64,000 bases of DNA from Papaver somniferum (Eukaryota; Streptophyta; Magnoliopsida; Ranunculales; Papaveraceae). The translations under genes and the position numbers were made by a program. The notes beneath the pieces were generated by a model that worked only from the letters and a program-made list of their open reading frames with translations, ran no database searches and was not told the origin of the DNA. The stretch lies in contig NC_039365.1 of the NCBI RefSeq assembly GCF_003573695.1, positions 129,791,466 to 129,855,465 on the forward strand, written 5' to 3'. Below are positions 1-10,810 of this stretch, piece after piece (the stretch's first letter is position 1; each line of letters starts with the position of its first letter).

Positions 1-5
1 CATAG

Positions 6-437
6 CAAGTTACTCTCTATGATCTTGGAAGAATGTTTCATAGGAACAATGAACATCCCAATGACTATGTGAAACGATTTAGAGTTCAGGCCCTGGACTA
101 TCATGATCCAAACGTCACGGAGCAACAACTTGTAGACTTATGTATCAACGGCATGATCCCGTTCTATAGAGCTTTGTTGGAAAATCTTCGTTTCCATACC
201 TTCTCAGAGCTTCATAAAGCGGCGAAGAGATCGGAAACTACTGCACCCGCTTTACTGAAAATAACAACAGCTACAAAGGCTGAAGAACCGCGAGACGCTC
301 GAGGTAGCAGACGTCTGATCAACAAGCAGTACAACCTTCCAGCCTTCCACAAACGTTGTGGCAGAAGGGAGCAAACGGAAATCCGAACCGCCCGGAAAAC
401 ACATCTCAGCTCCTTCGAAAGCACAAAGGAAGGATAA
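6..437 (+). pseudogene. Element A gag fragment (retrotransposon gag, N-terminal part missing)
   Basis: The frame is open from 6 after an in-frame TAG at 3-5. It shows the retrotransposon-gag pattern: a leucine and arginine start, then YVKRFR followed by a region with LxxxCINGMIP and LENLRFHTFSEL helices. This is the capsid-like segment of gypsy gag, which packages the element RNA in the cytoplasm. The true gag continues in another frame from about position 350 (see next entry), so a frameshift lies near 340-358. The N-terminus is outside the window. The frame decay and stop show that this copy is dead. Confidence 0.75.
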
Positions 438-1263
438 GCAAGATACACAAGCCTCTGACCAATGCAAAAGAGTTCCTGATCAAGAAGCACCTGACTTTTC
501 CCTTTCCATTGAAGAAGTGATCGAACTCCTGGATGTTTAGATCCAAGATGGTGCTATCAAGTTGCCATATGTCAAGAAAGAACCAACTGAAGAAGACATA
601 GAAAGTCCTCGTTACTGCCGCTTCCACAGGTTCGTCAATCCTCCCACAAGTGACTGCAGAGTCTTAAAGCGCATATTCAGGGAAAAGGTTGAATTTGGAG
701 AGCTTAACTTGGGAACTGAAGGAGTACACAGAGATCTTCTCCCAGTCAGGACTTTCTCCATCTCTGAAAAACCAGTTAAAGAAGCTGTCCAGTCATTGAT
801 CGAGCATGTCTGCGAATTACTCTACCTGTCGAAGGCGCAGAGGGGAGACATGTTCATGGATCTGAACCACATAATGTCTGGGAAACGTATACCGATTCCA
901 GAAGTACCTCCTGAACCTCCATCCATTGACAAGGAAATGTATGACTGGGGACTGCTCACCAGAGTGCATATTAAAGGAAATGAATTCAAGAGTGCATTTG
1001 TTAATATTGGCACTGCCGTCAACATCATTCCTTGGAAAACTCTTAGATCCGCTGGCATTACTCGACAAGAAGCTACTCATGCTCCCATGGAAATTAGGGA
1101 TCACGAAGGGACTTCTAGAGACGCATATGGCTATATCCTCAAGGTCAAAGAAAGTTCAGTCTGCACTGAGACCAAGTTTTATATAATCCGGGAAGATTCA
1201 GGATACGACATGATCCTTGGACGAACTTGGATTCATGCTGGAAAGATGGCTCTAATGCCTTAA
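358..1263 (+). pseudogene. Element A gag C-terminus and retropepsin-like protease, decayed
   Basis: The frame runs 358-1263 with one in-frame stop at 538-540. After the stop, numbering from the ATG at 562, residues 19-32 form a CxxH...C motif like the gag zinc motif of plant gypsy elements. The expected second histidine is proline 27, so the metal site is broken. Residues 131-233 look like an aspartic protease. The active-site loop at 146-151 has Asn148 where the catalytic Asp is expected, and the downstream ILGR motif is at 218-221. The frame stops right after this domain. The homology is from motif reading, not a search. A mutated catalytic residue means no protease activity is expected. 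Confidence 0.72.
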
Positions 1264-1326
1264 ACACACTTTATTGTTGAAGAAGACTCTGACTCGGAAG
1301 AAATTGAGGATGCCCGACCATTTGAG

Positions 1327-1539
1327 CATCTGGAAGAAGTTAAAGCTCTGATGGAACTTACACAGAAACCTGGAGAAAGCGCACACTCTTTCATCAAAAG
1401 GTTTTGTACTCAGGAAAGTCTGATCCCCCTTCGTGCACCTATATTGCCAATGTTTAATCATGTTGCCCTGGTCCGGGGACTTCTTCCCACTGACAACTTA
1501 GATGTTGCAAAGTGTTATGAGTGGATAGCCTCGCCATGA
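1327..1539 (+). pseudogene. Gag-like remnant after the protease
   Basis: The frame contains an ATG at 1351. Residues resembling KPGESAHSFIKRF followed by a VRGLLP segment recall the gag pattern of a proline-glycine-glutamate turn then KRF. Finding gag-like sequence 3' of protease, where RT should be, suggests internal recombination or a second element fragment. The stretch to 1760 is degenerate; short reading frames only. The similarity is weak and could be coincidence. Confidence 0.35.
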
Positions 1540-1760
1540 CAATATTACACCAAGTGGTTGAATACGGAGTTTCTTCAAACTAAGCATTCTATCAAAAGAT
1601 TTATTGTTGAAGACATGGCTACGCATGACAGAAAGTACGCTGGATACTCCCTGAGTGTCCATATGTGTCGTATCCATGGAATTTCATCACACGAGGAATT
1701 CTGAATCAGCAGAAGATATTAAAGGCGCGGACGACCAAGCCTAACAAATTCAAGGAATGA

Positions 1761-1934
1761 GATTTAGTTCTTAAGGCAACTAAGCGTGATCTCCATTCTG
1801 CAAGGAGCTCCAATTGGGAAGGACCTTTCATGGTTGCAAAATCCATAACTGGAGGCTACTACAAACTGATTAACACATATGGCAGGACCATGCCAGTGAT
1901 CCATGAGAATTGGCTTAAGGAGTTTGACGCCTAA
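1761..1934 (+). pseudogene. Integrase C-terminal tail remnant, element A
   Basis: The frame starting at 1761 reads to a TAA at 1932-1934. It has the common end of gypsy pol: an SSNWEGPF block, then GGYYKL, a GRTMP block and a final HENWLKEF. This segment is the chromodomain-free integrase C-terminus that contacts DNA. Catalytic parts are absent, so it is a relic. It marks the 3' end of the sense coding region; the antisense PMD gene follows after about 290 bp. Confidence 0.72.
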
Positions 1935-2225
1935 AATTATTGGGCGTTTGAGGTACTGGGCGTTTGACCATTCACGACGTCTGGGATTTGGCATTTAGGA
2001 TTTTCTTTCATTGTATTTCTATTTCTCCAAAAAGTTTGGAATACTTGCATTCAGTATTTTAATTCAGCAATTTATCAAGGTTCAGTTCATTTTTGCTTAA
2101 ATAAAATCTCTATCCAAAATAAAATCCTCAATCATCTACCAAACCAGAACCAATCAATATCAAAACCAAAGTAAAACCTCACATCTCTCAGAAGTTCAGA
2201 AATTCAAGAGATTATGGAAAGGAAA

Positions 2226-2973
2226 TCAAAGAAAATCAGCAAAGAAAGATTTTCGCTCATCTGCATCCTTCAAGACTTGCAAGGCCGCCTTCTCCATGTT
2301 CAGCTCTTCAGTCAGCTTAGCTATCTTGTCTTCTTTCTCCATCACAGGATCATTAGGGAAAGGGTATGTTATTCTCACACGAATTCTTGATAGCATCTAT
2401 TTTCTTACGAAGCCACTTGACGTTGAAGCCAAGTCTTTCAGAATTCTCCAAGTTGAACTCCCAATCAAAGAGTACATCTGGAGTCACAGTATTTCTGGCC
2501 CTAGCGCATATATCACTTATAACACGCAAGATGACACTTAATTGCATTGTTAAAGCATAAGCGCATCCAGGGTCTCTGGTAACAATGATGTGACCAAACT
2601 TCCTCCATATCTTCTCGTACAAGCCTGCATATCCAATAGGAACGCTGAATCCACCAACTAGTTCATGATATGGGAGAGATGCATCAAATGGAGGATCGAA
2701 ATCCACTCCCGCACTGGGATATTCATGCACCACTATACGGTTCTCAATTACTGGAGCAACTTCTATGGTCATGGCAACAGTTTCTTCAGCCTCCTCTACT
2801 TGTGGCTCGGTTTCTTCTACTAATGGAGTAGCAACAATCGACGTTTCCATAACTTCAGTGACAACCCTCTCATGGACTTGAAGTGCAGGGATGGTTGTAT
2901 CTTCATCGATAACTCCCGGACTGCTCGCGTTATCATTATTGATTTCAGTATCCTCAACTTCGGTATTTGGTAC
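2226..2973 (-). pseudogene. PMD gene of element A, last coding exon (C-terminal helix and coiled coil)
   Basis: The exon follows a TAG acceptor (AG at 2974-2975) and opens in phase 0. The open part to 2353 includes a GGFSVP...LYEKIW block, which is shared with the copy in I (FSVP...LYTRIW). A +1 frameshift near 2360 is needed to reach the C-terminal coiled coil of alternating Lys, Glu and Leu, ending with TGA at 2226-2228. The same coiled coil ends the copy in I. The function of this tail is unknown; I infer oligomerisation. Confidence 0.68.
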
Positions 2974-3627
2974 CTAATACGAAGATTGCATGAGGTTAGA
3001 GCAATCTAGATATGGAAACCAAATGGTATCATAAACTACAACATACAAGCAGTACAACATCATCAAAGTTCATCATTATGCACTCAAGGCGCGGACAAAT
3101 AGTGTGAAAGTCATAAAAACACGTTTTGCGGCAAGCTCATCTGAAGAGATTTTACTCTTCCATGTACAATATGACGAACTGGGAGCAAACTACAAGGAAT
3201 CTTAGGATGAGTTATATACCATTCTCTTCGTATGGATGTTCTCTAACACATATCAAAATTTCATAGCAACCCGATAAGCGGTCAAGGAGATATGGTCAAA
3301 ACATTGGGCAACATACAGTCTGAAAAAGTTCTGAAAGTCTCCTGGAAGTTTACTGTTTCGCCTTTTTCAGGCCCTAAACATGCTCAAAACTTAAAAATAT
3401 TCTATAAAAAGCGTGGAAATTTTCCGGGATTGAAGATACATATGCAGACCGTGAAAATCCGACTTCAGATGAAAACTTTATGGCATTTTTGCTAAAAGAC
3501 TGAGTTCTGAATTTTCTGGCGACGTATTTCAGCAAAATTTTTCGTATATGCACATAGATTCTCGTTCACTCAGTCATAAATCAATAATTTCATGTTTCTA
3601 TGGATAAAATGCAAGGGAAATACTTAC

Positions 3628-3786
3628 TTGTGTGGTCTCTGAAACGTTCAAAGGATCGGAATTGCCCGTGTCAACATCAGGAGTCTCATTACTTCCATTC
3701 GGTTTTGAACCTTGGGAATTTCCTTTATCTCTATCCTCCGAGGATGAACGAGTATCAACACTCTCCACTTCCATGGCATCATCTAC
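3628..3786 (-). pseudogene. PMD gene of element A, coding exon 3 (acidic, serine-rich)
   Basis: The exon has 53 codons between a CAG acceptor (3787-3789) and a GTAAGTA donor (3621-3627). It reads without a stop and is rich in Ser, Asp and Glu, like the serine-acidic stretch in the copy in I. It is probably a disordered linker between the PMD and the C-terminal coiled-coil region. No enzymatic motif is seen. Confidence 0.65.
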
Positions 3787-3858
3787 CTGGACATATTTTC
3801 AAACAATTATCATTTTACCTACGAAGCATCATATTTGGCTATGTGGAAGAGTACTCAC

Positions 3859-3894
3859 ATCATTCTTTTCTTCGACACTCAAGTCAGAAACCGT
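3859..3894 (-). pseudogene. PMD gene of element A, coding exon 2 (36 nt)
   Basis: The acceptor is CAG at 3895-3897 and the donor is GTGAGTAC at 3851-3858. The exon encodes 12 residues in phase 0, rich in acidic side chains. It was accepted because both flanking exons keep the same phase and because the copy in I has an uninterrupted acidic stretch in the corresponding place. An acceptor 4 nt upstream would put a stop in frame. Confidence 0.6.
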
Positions 3895-4235
3895 CTGCCT
3901 AGCAGCAGAGAATTAAAGACCATCAATACTTGATGGAGCAAAGTTCTGTAACCATATAAAAAAATTTGGTTTACGATCCTAGTGATACGGATAGGAAAAA
4001 GTCACGGCGAAAAAGTATTGACAACTCACCAAGGAAACAACTTGGGACTTTATGGTGTTAGGAAAAAACTTACAATTCTTGTTCCTGACTTCTCCACCGT
4101 GAATGACTGTTTCTGCTTCGGAGAAGTTTACTTCGATTCGAGGTCTCACAGCACGACCGTCCTGCAAAATAAAATTGATGCGACAATCAAAAGCAGTTAT
4201 TTTAATCTTATGGAGAATATGCAAAAGATACATAC

Positions 4236-5884
4236 TGGTGAACATCCTGGAGATGCCTTTCGCTTATCACCGCCAGAGATATGTTTCAATCTTGGTCGAG
4301 AAGAAACCGTATCAGCAGAAGGAGGCTCTTTCACTAAAGGTTGGCCAACCATTACAAAATCGTGTAAACACTGAAGCTGTAGATCCCAGAAATCTATGTA
4401 AACTGGAGTTACATATGTAATTCGTTCAGAACAAGGAAACCAGTAAGAACCTCCTTCCACACGTGTGCGATCTAAACAGGTCTTAAGTTGTTCCACTGAT
4501 GGTTTCCTTCTTCGAAAAGTTGGAACGCATTGATCCATACCCATCTGACGAGTTGCTCTATCGATGTTGTATTCCTCTACTGAAAAGTCTCCATATATTG
4601 CTGATATCAAGTGACCTGGAGTACAACTAAACATGAAGGATGTTTCGCCATCGTTCAAGTCAACACCATATTTCAAAGTCATACTTTCTTCAGTATTGAA
4701 AGTTTTCAACTGAGAAACATAAGAAGGAATTAGCACCCAGGGGCGGAAATTAAACTCAGATTCATTGTCTAACACATCGATGAGACGTGTCTTGGATTGA
4801 GGTTGCTTTGTAGACCAATGCATAATCCTGGCATTATCCTTCTCAGGAAAAATACGACGAGAATCAGCAGCGTTCATCCCTTGCAAGATATTACGAGGAA
4901 TAGGTGCATAATTCTTGAAGCGCTCCCACATCAAGGTCTGGAGAAACATCGTATTGGCGTAGCATTGAATCTTCATAAAGTCATTCGAAACGCTGGAGTC
5001 TATAACCAAGGAGTCCAGGTTAGAGTACAAAGAACCCAAGAATAGACTACCTATGGGAAGTTGTTCACATTGAGCCATTTTAATGGCAAAAGGGATTACA
5101 AATGGCTTTAGAAAAGTTCCGATGTCCTCAAACACGTCCCTGGACAGCCATAAACACAATAAAGCAGCAATAGATAACATACTCTCAGGTTCGCCAAAAG
5201 GGGTATCTCGTGGCCACCAGTGTGTTAACCAGTGGGCGTAACAACCTTTGCCAGACGCCTTATTAATTCTCTCCATCTCCACTGTCAAGATGTTAGAAAC
5301 TGCTGTCTCCTCTGTTGAACGCTCTCCAGGGAAGTTACCCGTGATTGGGAGATGCAACAAAGCAACTACATCCTCCAAAGTAATAGTAAAATCTTCCCAT
5401 CTTCATATGAAGGTATGAGTTGGAATGCACCAGCGAGAAAGTAGAGCTACAATACCTTGCGCATCATGGAAAAGGAACAAATCTCCAGATGCTTGGATAG
5501 CCCTGGTTACCTGTGCTCTATCCAACATGGCTCTAACACGAGGAAATTCCATCATATGTCTCGCCCACCCAGAGAATTTTTCTAAAGGACGTCGAGAAAG
5601 CTTGAATTCTATAATCGACGCAAGAAAAAGTCCTCATTCAAGAAAAAATCGAATAGCTGCTCGAGGAGTCACTAATTTCTTCTGAACAACCTCTCTGGGA
5701 TTTATCAAAAGGCGAAATGCTGGAGATTGAAGACGTTTTTCAGTTCCCTGCTGAACCGCGAAAATGCATCATCTGTATTTGGAACGTTTTTGAGCCCAGG
5801 AGTTTCTTCTTCTTCTTCACCAACAAAAGTCTCATCCATACATGTTTCGTCTCTGGAGGCATCATTTTCCTGGGAGTCAGACAT
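4236..5884 (-). pseudogene. PMD gene of element A, coding exon 1 (mobile domain)
   Basis: The start at 5884 is chosen because it is preceded directly by an acceptor-like AAAG and matches the start of the copy in I. The first 57 codons are acidic and end at a stop near 5714; related sequence resumes in other frames up to 5406. An in-frame stop lies at 5403-5405, then an open frame continues through the mobile domain to the donor after 4236. Conserved blocks shared with I are LPITGN, LWLSRD, LGSLY and NIDRA. The exon length (about 549 codons before decay) fits a full PMD. Confidence 0.75.
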
Positions 5885-6884
5885 CTTTGCGAAGTAGCTA
5901 TAATGTGCGCAAACATTATTTCAGAATATTGTCATACAAGACGTAAACTTCGACAATATGATGGAGCTATACAATCTGACGACAAAATATTCATGCAGGT
6001 ATCTACAAAAATGGTAATCCTTAACTCTCACCTCTTTACAATTCCAATAACAGTGATTGTGATATAAGAGTTAGCACTCCGAAATTAGTTCGTTCTTTGA
6101 ACCTGCAATATCGAACAAAACCTTATCATTTGAAAATTGAAACCCGGTTTTTCATAAAATCATAAACATAATTTTCATAGTATGATTCACAACTGAGCTA
6201 TGAAACTTACACTAAGACAATATTTCACCATAAATAAATTTTCTAATTTCAAGGGTTACTCAAAACCCATGTCTTGATTTTACGAAACAATGACTAACGT
6301 GAATGATTCACGTAAAATTTTCAAAACTTTTATTTACTCACGTACATAAATATATGGCATTATATTATTATATGTCACGGTTTCACATATATAAAAAAAA
6401 AATCTCTTTTCCTTCGTACGAGCATTTTTATTTGAAACGAAGGTTTATTCGGTCTTGTGAAAGGTTCATATCTTTTAAGATAAAGTTTTGATTTCCATGA
6501 AAGCTCATAAACAAAATTTTATCACTGGACACAGGTCTATTTCAAAATAAAAATCTCTCTCAAGTTAGGGATTATTGCTAGTCTCTTGAACTAATGATCG
6601 AACGAACATACGTTTAATAAAATAAGGGTTTTGTACAAAACTCACACTTAATATATGCACATATATATAATTTTAGCATGAACAACTCATGGAGGGATCA
6701 TCAAACTTCCGGAGAAAAAAAATTGACGCACCTGATGGCACCGGCCGGAAACTGGTCGGACAGTTATCGGACGGCGGCGGCTCCGGCGAACTTCTGGCGA
6801 TTCTTCCCGCTGTTGACGTGAGAGAGATGAAGAAGAAAAGGTGGTGGTCGGTCTAGGTGAAATAAAAAAAAAACATATTAATTC

Positions 6885-6892
6885 CTTTTATA
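6885..6892 (-). promoter_or_regulatory. TATA box of the antisense PMD gene (element A)
   Basis: On the minus strand this reads TATAAAAG, about 150 nt before the end of the inferred 5'-UTR exon. The exon contains a GC-rich CGGCGGCGGCTCC-like segment and ends at a CAG/GTGCG donor at 6732/6731. Position and order match the cassette in element I. No expression evidence is available from sequence. Confidence 0.5.
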
Positions 6893-7183
6893 TCAAAATT
6901 TTATTTCCAAAAACCTAATTTCACAAGGATTTCCTTATTGGGCCCGGCTGGTGAGTCCTAACCGACCAAGGTTCCACCATAAAGTCAGCGATTCTGCACC
7001 AATTTATGCTCATTAGACGATGCTCTATCATGCCATTGAGATTTTCATTCAATTTACGGTTTGCTCATTCAATCGAAAATCCGGTAACGTCTTATCTTAC
7101 GACTAAGTTCAATTACTTATTTTGTTTGTAACTGGAAAATCACCATTCAATGCTGAATTAGGAACATGACTGTCCCTCACTAA

Positions 7184-7196
7184 GCATGGGACTTAA
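7184..7196 (+). promoter_or_regulatory. Polypurine tract of element A
   Basis: The purine-rich GCATGGGACTTAA directly abuts the 3' LTR start. Element I has nearly the same tract (AGCAGGGGACTTAA) at its own 3' LTR, which supports the same family. It would prime plus-strand DNA synthesis. Confidence 0.65.
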
Positions 7197-7522
7197 TGTA
7201 GATGGTGGATTTTCGACAAGGGTTAAAATCGTAAAACCATAATTGTACATGCTCCTGATCCAGCAATCAGATGAGTATTGAGGCTTATGTCTCTCATTGA
7301 AGCATGAAAGCTCATGCCACAAAATATCTGACTGAGAATACTGTCTTTCAGAGTATATGTAGATGTGTAGTCTCTCAGCTGAGGCAACGACACATCTCAT
7401 AAATACTGAGCAATTTCAGTAATTACTTCTATATAGAATCGAAATATTGGACGGCTCCTAGACAGCTTGTCTGCTAGTATAGAGCAATAACGTCTTCAGG
7501 ATGCAACAAGGTTTTCCCTGAC

Positions 7523-7531
7523 TATATAAAG
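7523..7531 (+). promoter_or_regulatory. Promoter TATA box in the LTR of element A
   Basis: TATATAAAG lies about 330 nt into the LTR and is conserved in the inverted LTR of F (minus strand, 32025-32034). This is a likely U3 promoter for the genomic RNA. Confidence 0.5.
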
Positions 7532-7899
7532 GAAATATGACATTTCAACAAGCTCATATCTCTCAATTCTCAAATAATTAATGCTCCTAGATAGCATGCC
7601 TGCTAGTATAGAGTCGTCAATTAATTATCTCTAATCGTTAACTGAATATTCAGCAATATTCTACGATTCTTCGTAATATTTCGTCACTTCAATTTGTGGT
7701 TCTTCCCAGCAGAATTCCACGGGTTAGTGATAAATATTTAACGTGCGGGCATCTGAGCCGCTATCGAGTAAACCCCGACCAAAATGGTGCAAGTGTACTC
7801 AGCAATAATGCACAAACAAGCACCCGAATGCACGAAGGAACGATGAACCTATGCAAAATAGGAAGAATATAATAAGTAATAAAATATTAATTGAGGCGC

Positions 7900-8470
7900 C
7901 AGGGGACTGGGCCCACTGGCCGGTCGTGTCATAGCTAGTCCCACGCCCAATTTTATATTTTATCATATTTTTACTATTTTCCTTGATCTCATGAAAATCT
8001 CTTCATTTGAACAAATATCCTTCGTTTCATGAAAACTCCTTAAATTCATGAAGTTTCCCTCAAGTCATGAAAAATAATATAAAATTAGGAAAAATCGTGG
8101 GACCCGGCCCTAGCCGGTCCCACACGCCCCTTATTTTATTATTATTATTTTTTATGTTTCCCTCATCTCATGGAAACTCCTTGATTTCAACAAATTCCTT
8201 GGTTTCAACAAACTCCTTGGTTTCAACAAATTAGGGAAAGTTCCTTGGGACTGGGATCCTTGGCCATAGCCGGTCTCACACTTCATGACTCCCTATTTTA
8301 TTATTATTATTTCCATAATCTCATGGAAATTCCCTAACCTCATGAAATTCCTCATTTTCATGGTATTTCCTTCACATCAGGAAAAATATATAAAATTCGG
8401 AAAGGTGCTGCGGGACCGAGCTTGCTAGCTGGACGGCCATGCCCTAGCCGTGGCCGGTCCCACACCTTGC
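7900..8470 (+). repeat. Minisatellite in the LTR of element A, about 4 units of 150-190 bp
   Basis: Each unit has a GC-rich core with GGCC and GGTCCCAC (near 7905, 8095, 8240 and 8405), followed by an AT-rich tail with TTTTATTATTATT and several ATGAAATTCC-like steps. In F the same core appears about five times. Unit number varies between copies, as expected for an unstable tandem array. Confidence 0.6.
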
Positions 8471-10148
8471 AATCTCCTATTTTATTAATTATATTTCATC
8501 ATCTCATGAAGATTCCCCAGTTTCAGCAAAACCCAGAACCCTTCATATTTTCTCAAAGTGTTGCTCAAACGCGCATCAGAAAATATCGAAACTCTCAGGA
8601 CTGAGACATGGACATTATGATGACACGGACATGTCTCCTTGACCGACCAAGGCCGGCCCTAGGGATTGCAAATAGCCGGTCCCACATGTTTAATAATTTT
8701 GACCTAATTTGCTCAATTGCTCATATTAGGTCCAAACTCTTCTCAGACAACTGGGAGTTTTCCCAAACGACCATCAGCTGGTCCCACGACCACCAAGAGC
8801 CGATCCCATGACTCCTTGGTCGGTCCCTCATCTCTCCATAATCAGGTTTTACTATCTAACGCTCACACGAGCATTATTCTAATAAATGATTAAACCAGCA
8901 TTTAATCATCCTTTCGCCAACTGGTCTTCAGGAGACTTTGGTATATTTTCTCATTTGAACATCTGGGCGTTACATGGTCGACTCGTCATCCCATGTAGCC
9001 GGTCCCTCCTTCACTTTATGGTTGATTTTCAATAAATCATCGATTGATCAAAAATTAGGGTTTCGTATCCAGAGCTCTGCAAAACATAATTATGAGCAGA
9101 TTCAAATACTAATAATTTTGTGATGATCCCATGATCAACACTTTTATTATCATGCTCGGCCTAGATGCCAGTGTATTAAATTAATATTTTATCTTATGTG
9201 GTCCCGACACCAACAATTCATCAGACGAGCAACACTTGCTCATACGAGAAATATTTGCTCAGACTAAGGAATATTGGTTCAACTATCAATATTCAACAAT
9301 TCAGCAACATTTTCTCACCTTAAGTTATCAACATTTATTCCACAATGTAATGTTGTCTCAGCAGACATGTTCAATTCATGAGTCTCAGAACATTTGCAAA
9401 TCACGTTCGAATCAACAATACAAGGACTCATCGTCCCATAAAGTCAGCAACTGACTCCACAATCACGAGATGTCAATCGTGTCACATGGGGGATATTACC
9501 TAAGGTTTTGTTCTGGCGGTCTACGACACGTGTGTTCATGCACAGACGAGAATTTGAGCAAGTCATGCAATCAGTTGGAGGAGTTAGCAAAGTAGTGGAT
9601 GGGAAATCAACCAAGTATCTGCGCGATGAACAACTGTTTTTGACACGACTTCCCACTTCCCTACTCTTTGAATTCAGCAACTGTCACACTTCATGGGATC
9701 AAGGTGTTTACAATTCCAGCAATATAAAAGTCCTCTGAATCATGATTGAAGGAGAAGAGAATTTCTCGACAAGTTCATACAGACAATCTTTCATCTACAC
9801 GAACTCATTGTCTGAGCAATCACTCTCAACTGAGTAAATTCAATCATTCAGAACTTTCTTACGCAGAATACACAACACACCTACAATATCGATCACCATT
9901 GATCTCACACATTTCTCAGCTTCCCTCCTATAGATCGACCCATCCTCTCTTGTGACCGAATTGACTCTGGAACGGCTATTGTCTTGATTTAGGCCGGAGT
10001 CTTACAGATTGATCTCTTGAACTTAAAACACTCCCTTCTTGCTGTGCATCTGTGTGAGGTTGAGCATTTGCTCGATTCAAGGAGTCTCCTCCGCACAGTC
10101 ATCTCCTCGATTCCGCAAAAACTAGCAAATCGTTTTTCCCCATCTCCA

Positions 10149-10810
10149 AGAAGATATGATAATAATTAGTTAATGTGATAGACTAATTATAGAAGTTTTC
10201 TATGTGAGTTTTCGGAAATATGGTTTGGCATTTAAGTGGAAACAGGAAAACTGAAATTATGTACTTTAATGTGAATATTATGAGAATATTTTCGGTTTTG
10301 GAATTTCCTTGTTGTCCAAACAACCTTGGTGTATAAATACTTGAGTTTGTATTTCTTGCAAACTATCCTAAGAGCCAGAAAAACTTCATTCTTCTAGTTT
10401 CTGGTGGATCCGTCTATTCGGAGAGAAAAGCACCCTAGGCGAAATCTCTTACGACCGCTCGTTTAAATACTTTTGTGGTATCAAGAGATCTACGAGTACC
10501 GTTGGTGGGAAACTAGATAATTGCATTGTTATTTTAGTTTTCGCTTATTTATTTGATTGACTAACGGTTGTTGTAACTTTGATTGCACCTAGTTTGTTTA
10601 TTCTTGAGAACCTTCTCTTCTGATATAAGCTTACTCAAACTAGATCAAAGTATTGATTGGATCTTAAAAACCATCTTCGGGTCTACATACATCTTGTGAT
10701 AATCCATTGTTAACAGACTCCGTTTTGTGGATGATTGATCACAAGAGGATTCAAGTGGTATTGTGCAGGTTATTGAAGTCAATAGAAGATTTAAAGATGA
10801 AGACGAATTA
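10149..10810 (+). repeat. LTR T, left fragment (outermost target)
   Basis: The sequence begins in the middle of an LTR of the D/B type and aligns with D from about 20638 onward. It contains a TATAAATA box (10332-10339) and the shared GGGAAACTAGA and AACGGTTGTTG blocks. It is interrupted at 10810 by B, with aatta as the left target duplication. The alignment resumes at 62419 with aattc, and together the two pieces match the family consensus around CCTTGATCGGCTGG. The start of T lies upstream of the window, cut off by A. Confidence 0.72.

Larger units (their letters stand above)
2226..6892 (-). pseudogene. Antisense PMD (plant mobile domain) gene carried by element A
   Basis: The gene runs opposite to gag-pol. 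A TATA box (6885-6892) is followed by a 5'-UTR exon ending at 6732, a 5'-UTR intron (5885-6731) and the ATG at 5884. Coding exons are 4236-5884, 3859-3894, 3628-3786 and 2226-2973. Donors read GTATGT, GTGAGT and GTAAGT, and all four exons join in phase 0. The first coding exon holds the PMD region, including the LEDVVALLHLPITG and FLALWLSRD-like blocks typical of the family. The domain is known from host proteins such as MAIN and MAIL1 and from transposable elements; biochemical activity is unknown. The middle exons are acidic and the last ends in a coiled coil. Stops near 5714, 5640 and at 5403-5405 and a frameshift near 2360 show decay. A second copy is in element I. Confidence 0.78.
1..10148 (+). 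mobile_element. Element A: gypsy-like LTR retrotransposon, 3' part, with antisense PMD gene
   Basis: The window opens inside gag. On the + strand follow gag-protease (to 1263), a degenerate stretch, and an integrase C-terminal remnant ending at 1934. RT, RNase H and most of integrase are missing. A plant mobile domain gene then runs on the minus strand (2226-6892). A purine-rich tract ending GGGACTTAA precedes an LTR at 7197-10148. The 5' LTR lies upstream of the window. The sequence after the LTR end (10149) is mid-LTR sequence of T, so A is inserted in T. The stretch 1935-2225 shows nothing beyond AT-rich spacer. The gypsy assignment rests on gag, retropepsin and integrase-tail resemblance; the exact lineage is not settled. 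Confidence 0.8.
7197..10148 (+). repeat. 3' LTR of element A (about 2.95 kb)
   Basis: It starts TGTAGATGGTGG and ends CATCTCCA. The boundaries were set by comparison with the inverted copy in F (26528-32362) and by the tract before it. A TATATAAAG at 7523-7531 is a likely promoter. The body contains a minisatellite (see next entry). The LTR is over 2.9 kb, long for a gypsy element, and carries no conserved ORF; ORFs seen in it are not shared in frame with F. Confidence 0.78.

Noticed and set aside
5425..6067. Plus-strand ORFs 5425-5685 and 5717-6067
   Set aside because: They are shadows of the antisense PMD exon and its UTR intron.
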